A DNA stretch of 64,000 nucleotides. Source: Gynuella sunshinyii YC6258 (lineage in GTDB: Bacteria > Pseudomonadota > Gammaproteobacteria > Pseudomonadales > Natronospirillaceae). A program made the translations under genes and the position numbers. Location of the stretch: positions 3,076,593 through 3,140,592 of the forward strand of contig NZ_CP007142.1 of NCBI RefSeq assembly GCF_000940805.1. Direction: 5' to 3'. This document shows positions 54,701-63,700 of the stretch, in pieces (the first letter of the stretch is position 1; each line of letters begins with the position of its first letter). The notes below the pieces were generated by a model. That model saw only the letters and a program-made list of their open reading frames with translations. It was not told where the DNA came from and searched no databases.

Positions 54701-57700
54701 TGGCGGCAGCGCCTCAGACTGCGAAGCGGCCACAAATTCAGCAGGCCCCGGCTTATCCGGTCATCCTGTCTGCGCAAACGGAAACCAGTCTGCGCCGTAT
54801 GGCGGCCAGATTACTGGCGACACCACTGCAGGATACCGATCTGACCGATCTGGCCTATACCCTTCAGGTTGGCAGGCAGGCGATGCCGGTGCGGCTGGGA
54901 TTGATTGCCGATTCCGTCACCACGCTGCGGCAGCAATTAACGGCCTTCATAAACCGCCGGAACGCCGATGATCGGTATTTTTTCTCAATCGATGCCATTG
55001 GCGTTTCCGATGACCGGGACGATTTGTACCGTGTGGCGGCGCATCAGCTCGATCACGAGCGCTGTCGGCAGCTGCTGCAATGCTGGATCAGTGGCGTCCG
55101 GGTGGACTGGTCCCGGCTGTATGCGCAGCCGGCGCAACGTCTGCATCTGCCAACCTATGGGTTTGATCTGCAACCCTACTGGCTGGCAAGCGCCGGTCAG
55201 CCGGTGATGGCGGATGCCACTGCGGACAATGGCAGTGCTGAAACCCCGACCATGGCCACCAGAGTGTTTGAAGAGCAATGGCAGACGTTTGAGCCGCAGA
55301 TCTCCCGTTCTCCGCTTCGGACCGTGGTGCTGTGTGTCCCGACCGGGATGAATGATCAGGATCAGATCACGGCATCGTTGCAGCAGTTTCTGGCCAGTGA
55401 TACCGAAGAAGCGCCGGTCATTGAATGTATTGCCCTCGCGCCCGGTGCATTCGCGGATCAGCACCGGCTGCTGACCGACGCATTTGCCGGTCTGGAGACC
55501 GACACCGTCGACGCTGTCATGGATTTCCGCCTCTGGGCCGATCATGCCGATATGGCTGACTATCAGCAGGTTGGTGTGCTGGCGCTGCTACAGGCGCTCA
55601 AGGCATCGAAGCTTGCGGTGGCACGGCTGATGATTCCGGTGCCGTTTGATGATGAGCCGGGGCGCTGCCATGTCGATGCCTTGATGGCATTGACACCCTC
55701 ACTGGCTTCGGTCTGGCCACAGACGCCGGTTTCGATCATTGGCCTGCAAGGCAGGGCAACGACCAATCTGTCGAGGCTGTGGCCGTTATTACATGCGCCA
55801 CAACCCTGTAGCGCGCTGTTGATTCAGGAACAGTGGCAGCGGCCGGTCATCCAGCCGTTGTCTCTGGTGGCAGCCGATGCGGTCATCAATCCGGTGGTAT
55901 TCAAACATCGGGGGCGTTATCTGATCACCGGTGGGCTGGGTCGCCTGGGGTTATGTTTTGCCCGCTATCTGGCCCGTCATGTTCAGGCTGAGTTATGGCT
56001 GACGACCCGTACATTACTGGATGATGCTGCCAACAGCGCAATTGTTGAGCTACGACAGCTTGGCGCCCAGGTGCAGGTGCTGCACATGGATATGAGTGAT
56101 CGCGAGTCAATGGCTGCGGCATTAACCGAATTGCAGCTCGACGGCGTGATTCACGCGGCCGGGCAGAAAACCCGACAAACCCTGTTTCAGCAGACCGTAG
56201 AGGACTGGCAGGCCATGCTTGCCGCCAAAGTATCCGGCACACAATGGCTGGACGAACTGCTGGCGGATCAGCCGCTCGACTTCTTTGCCTGTTTTTCCTC
56301 CAACGCAGCGGTGCTCGGCGACGCCGGCAGTGGCAGTTATGCCCTTGGTAACCGCTTTGAAATGGCTTACATCCGCTATCGCAATCAGCTGCGGAGTCAG
56401 GGCCGGCGGCAGGGCAAGGCGATGGTCGTCAACTGGCCGGTGTGGGCAGACGAGCACGGTCAGGTCGATCAACAGACCCGTTTCTACCTCAACAGTAGCG
56501 GTCAGCAAGCGTTGTTACAGGCTCAAGGGGTGGCACTGTTCAGTGAGTTTCTGGCCCAGCCGGCCACTCAGTTTCTGCCCTTGATCGGCCGCGCAGACGC
56601 GATGGAGCGGATGCTGGGATTGGCTCCGGTGCAGATCCCGAAAGCACCGGCCGGTCCTGATATCACGTTGGATGCGCGGCCGGAACTGCTGGGGCTGAGT
56701 CTGGAGCAGAAAGTGCATTGGGATCTGCAACAGCTGGTCAGCCGGCAGCTCAAGATTCCGACGCAACGACTCAGGCTCGACAGCAGTCTGGATGATTTTG
56801 GATACGACTCTCTGCGGCTGGCGGATCTGGCAACGCACCTGCAAGCGCATTTTGGGGTGGCGGTTTCGCCGGCCTTGTTCTTCAGCTGTTTTACCCTGCG
56901 GGCGCTGACGGATCATCTGCTCAGTGAGCATGCAGATGCCGTTCAACAGTGTTATGCCGCAGTTACCAGCGCCTCAGTTGCCAACCATGGTGCCAAACCC
57001 GATGACTCCCGGCAGCAGCATCTGTCGCCGGCAGTGGTCCGCCACCACAACACCGGCGAACCGGAACCGATTGCCATTATCGGCATGAGCGGACGCTTCC
57101 CCGGAGCCCGTAATATTCAAGAGCTGTGGGCGATTCTGGCGGCCGGGGAATGCGTGGTCGACGAGGTGCCCGACAGCCGCTTTGACTGGCGTGAATACTA
57201 CGGTGATCCGAAAACCGACCGCCGTCGCAGCAACGGTAAATGGGGTGGTTTTATTCCCGGTGTGGATGAATTTGATCCGCTGTTTTTCGAAATCTCGCCG
57301 CGTGAAGCACAGGGCATGGACCCGCGTCAGCGCCTGCTGTTGCAGGAAGCCTGGAACGCCCTTGAAGACGCCGCCATCGGCCCCGGTCATCTGCAACAGC
57401 AGCGGGTCGGTATGTTTGTCGGCGTCGAGGAAGGTGATTTCGGCCTGCTGGCAGGCGCTGAAATCACCGCCAATCATGGTGGCATTCTGGCCTCCCGGCT
57501 GGCGTATTTCATGAATTTCAATGGCCCGGTCATGGCGATCAATACCGCCTGTTCCTCGGGTCTGGTGGCTGCTCATCAGGCGTGTCTGAGTTTACGGGCC
57601 GGTGAATGCGATCTGGCCCTTGCGGCGGCGGCCAATCTGATGCTGACCCCGGCCGGTCTGGTGGTCATGGGACAGTCGGAGATGTTATCGGACGACGGCG

Positions 57701-60700
57701 TCTGTCATGTATTTGATCAGCGCGCCAATGGCATGGTGCCGGGAGAAGCGGTGACGGCGCTGGTGCTCAAACCCCTGTCGACGGCAGCGGCGGATGGTGA
57801 TGCCATTTATGCGGTGATTCGCGGCAGTGCGGTGAACTATGATGGCAAAACCAATGGCATGACCGCGCCCAGTGGTACCGCCCAGGCAGAGCTGATACAG
57901 CAGGCACTGCAACAAGCCGGTATTGCGCCGGCGGCAGTGGAATATATCGTTACCCACGGCACCGGCACCCGGCTCGGTGACCCGGTTGAAGTCAACGCCC
58001 TGTATCAGGCCTTCCGGCATTCTGACGCCCGCTTCGGCCAATGTGCGCTGACCTCAACCAAATCCAATTTTGGCCATACTTTTGCGGCATCCGGATTGCT
58101 CAGCCTGATCAGTCTGGTACAGGCCTTCCGGCATGAACAGATTCCCGCCAGTCTGCATTGTGAAACCCGCAGCGACTACATCGACTGGGCGACCAGTCCG
58201 TTTTATGTCAATACCCAAAACCGCGCCTGGCCGGAACGGCCCGAAGACCCACGCACCGGAGCCGTCAGTGCGTTTGGTATGAGTGGTACCAATGCCCACA
58301 TGGTGGTGCAGTCGTATCCGCAGAAGTTATCCTCGCGAGTGATTCGCCGACCGGCTTATCTGCTGCTGTTAAGCGCGCAGACCGAAGCGGCGCTGCAACA
58401 GCGGGTGGATGATCTGATTGCGGTCCTGCAACAGCCGGAAGTGGAACTGGCTCGTATCAGTTGCACGTTATTGTTGGGACGACATGCGTTCCAGCATCGG
58501 CTGGGGTTGATCGCGATGGCAACGGAGGACGCATTGGCGGCGTTGTTGACATGGCGCGAGCAGGGCACTCACCCCCAACTGTGTCAGGGCATGGTGGCAG
58601 CGGGATTCAGTGGCCAGAAAGTCATTTACCGGCAGGCCGGGCAATGGCTGGATCAGTTGCCGGAACAGCCGCCACAGGACTATCGCGATACCCTGCTGGC
58701 ACTGGCCGATCTCTTTTGTCAGGGCTATCAGCTGCCCTGGTCACAGCTGTTTGCCGGCACGCAGATCCAGCGCATGCATCTGCCGGGCTATCCGTTTGCA
58801 CGGGAACGCTTTCCGTTGCCGAAGACCGGTGCTCAGTCGGCGGTGAACACATTGCATCCGCTGCTGCATGAAAATCTCTCTGATTTTGCCGGGCAGCGTT
58901 ACGGCACAGAATTGAATGTGCACCAATGGATGCTGGCGGATCATCAGCTTGGCGGTCACGCCATATTGCCAGGGGTCTGCCAGCTGGAAATGGCGCGTGC
59001 TGCACTGAGTGATGCGGACGCGGTGGCAGAGGGCTTCCGGCCGCTGGTGTTCAGTCAGGTCGTCTGGCTCAGCCCCGTCACGGTGCCCTCGCAGTCGCTG
59101 CATGTGCAGATCGCTCTGACGGAACAGCCGGATCAGGTCCACTACGAACTGTTCAGTGATCAGGAGGATGATTCGCAACTGTACAGTCAGGGGGAAATGT
59201 CCTGGTTGCCGGTCGATGAGTCTGAACCGGCCGCTGTTCCTCCCATCGATCTGGCGGCGGTGCGTGACAGTCTGGCCGCCAGCAGCTTCAGTGCGGAGCA
59301 GTGCTATACGGCATTCCGCGCTGCCGGGGTTCACTATGGCCCGGCCTTTCAGGCATTGCAGCAGATGTATGCCAGTACCGATGAAGTACTGGCACGGATT
59401 TCACTGCCATCCTGTGTTCGCGACCAACGCGACGCCTGGGTGTTGCATCCCAGCCTGATGGACGGAGCATTTCAGGCGATACTGGGGCTGTCATTGGCGA
59501 TGACCGCCACCGCCGCCGATCCGACTCCGCGTATTCCCTATGCTCTGACCCGGCTGGAAATCCTGGCACCGCTGCCGGACAGTCTGTGGGTCTGGCTGCG
59601 TCGCAGGCACAGTGATGCGTCGATGGATACCGTCGATATCGATCTCTGTGACGATGACGGGCAGCGGCTGCTGTGTATGACGGGCCTCAGTATTCGCGTC
59701 ATGCAAACCCATACGCCGTTACCAGTGCTGAACGGTGACGAATTTTACCTGCGTGATCACGGCGGACTGCTTCCGGGCGTGGTGTCGCTGGAGTGGGCCC
59801 GGCAAATGGCGGAGGACAGTGGTCGTCCGCTGCGGGGCCTGGGCCGGGTGGTCTGGCGTGAACCGGTGACTCAGGTTCAGCCCGGCACGCCGGTGGCTGT
59901 GGAACTGACCGACGTATCCGCCGCACTCAGCGATTACTGCGTCTATGTCGGTGACATCTGTCATGCCCAGGGCCAGTTGTGGTTCGGTGAACCGGCCAAT
60001 GCGGAAACCATTGATCTTGCCGCGATTCAGCAACGCTGCGATCTATCCCTGTCGGCTGCTGAAGGTCTGACCCTGTTGCAGGCGGACCTGGGGCCTGGAC
60101 TGCAAAGCCTGACATCCTTTGATTATCAGTTGACTCCGGGAGCGCCGGAAGCTCTGGCCTGCCTGCAACGGCCGGATGATGGTGATCCGTCAATGGCTGG
60201 TGATGTCTGGCATCCCGGTCTTATGAACGGCGTGTTGCAGGCGGCCAATCTGTTGCATTGTCTGGAATGTCCGCAGCTGCCACCGCCATTACCGTTCAGT
60301 CTTGACAGTCTGCTGATTCATCAGCCGTTGCCAGAGCGGGTATGGGTGCATGTCTGCCGCCATCTGGCAGAGGGCAGCAGGTCGCAGTGTTATGACATCA
60401 GAGTCGTAACCGAAAGCGGCCAGCCAGTGCTGACGTTGACCGGCTACACCGCCATCGCCGCCGGTGCAGATCAGTGTCTTTATGCCACAGCGGACTGGCA
60501 GCCGCAGCCGCTGGCCGATACGCCGGCAACGACTGCCACCGATCCGGAGCGCGAATGGTTGCTGACTCCAATGATCGAATCGATGCCTGTGTTACAGGCC
60601 CGGTTGCCGATGGTGACCCTCAAACCTCTGCTGATGCCCGCTTCGGATGATTTGAACGACGCTGCCGAGGCCTTGTTGTTGTCGCTGTTTCAGGCCATAC

Positions 60701-63700
60701 AGACGCTGATCGCTGAAGATCGCTGCCGGCGGGTTTCGCTGCTGTTGCCTGAGTCCTGGCCCGTGGCGCTGTCGAGCGCCTGCGTCGCCATGCTCAAGAC
60801 TCTGCACCAGGAGCACAGCAGCATCGCCGTTAAAGCACTGCATGTTCACGATGATGATGGCGATACCACTGCACTGGTCGACTGGCTGCAGCGCGAAATT
60901 GCCGATCAACAGAATAACGTTGAAGTCCGCTACCACACGCAGACCCGTGTACGAATGCTGAAGTCCTGGCGAAGGGTGTCAGTGGTGACACCCACCGAAC
61001 CGGGGCCGATGGCGCATGGCAGCGTGATCTGGATCACCGGTGGTCTGGGTGGTCTGGGCCGGCTGTTTGCCCGTTATCTGGCAGAGCAGGGCATGCGCGT
61101 GGTGCTCAGTGGCCGCTCGCAACCGGAAGCCGCAGCACTGGCCGAACTGAGTGATGGCGTGGAGATCGATTATCTGCGTTGCGATATCACTGATGTTCAG
61201 TCGGTCACCGAGACGGTGGCACAGATTCAGCAACGACACGGCGCGCTGCACGGCATTATTCATGCGGCCGGTGTGATTGCCGATGGCTACATCAGCCAGC
61301 AGTCAGCAGCGGATGTCCGCCGGGTCTTCGCCGCCAAAATTCGCGGCTGCCTGACATTGGATACGGCGACCCGTGATGTTGATCTGCAATTTCTGGTGCT
61401 GTTTTCGTCCATGAGCGGCGGCTTTGGCAATGCCGGGCAGATTGGCTATGCCGCTGCCAACGCGTTTCTCGACGGCTTTGCTCAGGATCGAAACCGCCGG
61501 GTCCGGCGCGGCGAAGCACACGGCGCGACTTTATCGTTGGGCTGGCCGCTCTGGCGCGATGGCGGCATGACTGTGGATGCGCATCACGAGCGTCTGGTTG
61601 AACAGCGTTCCGGCATGACCCCGTTGCCAACGGATGCCGGTATGGTGGCATTTGCCGCTGCATTGCAAGCCGCCCTGGCGGGAGACGGGTTGGATCATCT
61701 GGTGATTCTGCATGGCGATGTTGAGCGCATGCAGACACGCCTGCTGAGTCCGGCAGTCACCGCAGAGGAGCCATCCCGGACTGCGACCACTGAAACCACC
61801 GCAGCGGATGTCCGGTCACTGTCGAAGGCGCTGGCCGAACTGGTACACGCGCAGATGGATATTGCCCTGGAGCGGATTGATCCGGCGGTAGAGCTCTCGC
61901 AGTACGGGTTTAATTCGCTGTCATTGACCGAGTTCGCCACCCGGGTCAATCAGGCCTTCGGGCTGACGTTGATGCCGACGCTGTTTTTTGAATATTCCAC
62001 CTTGCAGAAGCTGGCGACCCATTTGCTGGCGCAGTACCCGACCGCGTGTGCTGCGGCGTTGTCCGGATCGGTGCCGGTGACAGCCACCACAGCCATGACC
62101 GCACCCCGCAAGGCTCCCGCTTATCGCCGTCGGCAGATCAGAACAGTGTCTGTGCCCGCTGCGACCACGGCAGACAAAGCCGTGGCGGTCATCGGTGTCA
62201 GTGGGCGGTTTCCGGGGTCTGAAGATCTGCGCGCTTTCTGGCAGCATTTGCAGGCCAATGATGACCTGATCACTGAGGTGCCGGCCAGCCGCTGGCGCTG
62301 GCAGGATTATGATGGTGACCCCATTGAGCAGCCGGGCAAAACCCGGGTCAAAAGCGCCGGTTTCATGGCCGATGCCGACCGGTTTGACGCCGCGTTTTTC
62401 GGTATCTCCCCACGCGAGGCCATCAGTCTTGACCCGCAGTTGCGGCTGATGCTGGAAACGGTCTGGGCCACCATTGAAGATGCCGGATATGGGCCTTCGT
62501 CACTGGCCGGCAGTCAGACCGGTGTGTATATCGGTGTTTCAACCTCGGACTATAAAGATGAATGGCTGCGGCTGGCCGGTCAGGGTTTCGGGGCCTCTGA
62601 GGGGGTCGGTGAACCGCCGCTGGTCAGTCATTTTGTCATCGCCAACCGGATTTCCTACATTCTCGATCTGCAAGGTCCGAGCGAGCCGATTGATACCGCC
62701 TGCTCCTCCTCACTGGTGGCCATCCACAGAGCCGTGGATGCCATTGGTAACGGCCGCTGCACTCAGGCACTGGTCGGTGGCGTCAATGTCATCGGTGGTC
62801 CCGGCATTACCATCGGTGCCAGCCGGGCCGGAATGCTGAGTGATGATGGTCGCTGCAAAACCTTTGATGCCAGCGCCGACGGCTATGGCCGGGGTGAAGG
62901 CGTTGGCGCGCTGATGCTGAAGTCACTGACGCAGGCCAGGGCCGATGGTGATCACATTGAATGCGTGATCCGGGCCAGTGCCGAAAATCACGGTGGCCGG
63001 GCCAATTCACCCACCTCACCCAATCCAACGGCGCAGCAGGCATTGCTGGTCAGCGCCTATGGTCAGGCCGGCATCGATCCGCGCACCGTGGGTTACATCG
63101 AAGCGCACGGCACCGGTACCGAACTGGGTGATCCGATTGAAGTCAACGCGCTGCGGGCCGCCTTTGACGAGCTGTATCAGACTCATCAGCTGACGGTTAC
63201 CAACACTCACTGTGGTCTGGGATCGGTCAAGGCCAATATCGGTCATCTGGAAGCGGCGGCCGGCATCGCCGGCATGATCAAAGTCATTTTGATGCTCAGA
63301 CACCGGCAGATTCCCGGCAATCCCAATCTGAAGCAGGAAAATCCCTATCTGCAATTACAGGGTTCGCCATTTTATCTGGTGCGGGAGACTCATCGCTGGC
63401 CGGCACCGGTGGATGCCCAGGGGCGTGAACTGCCCCGGCGCGCCGGCGTCAGCAGTTTCGGTATTGGTGGTTCCAACGCCCATATCGTGGTGGAGGAGTA
63501 TCACGCTGCGCAGTCCACTGCTCCGGATTCGCCACAACCTCAGGCTATCGTCCTGTCCGCCAGAACCGCGCCGGCACTGAAAGCCGCTGCGGCGCGGCTG
63601 CGGGACTTCCTGCAGCATCCGGACCCGTCATTGCCGACCCTGGCTGCGCTGGCCTGGACCTTACAGCACGGTCGCGATGCCATGGCCTGGCGGCTGGGCT

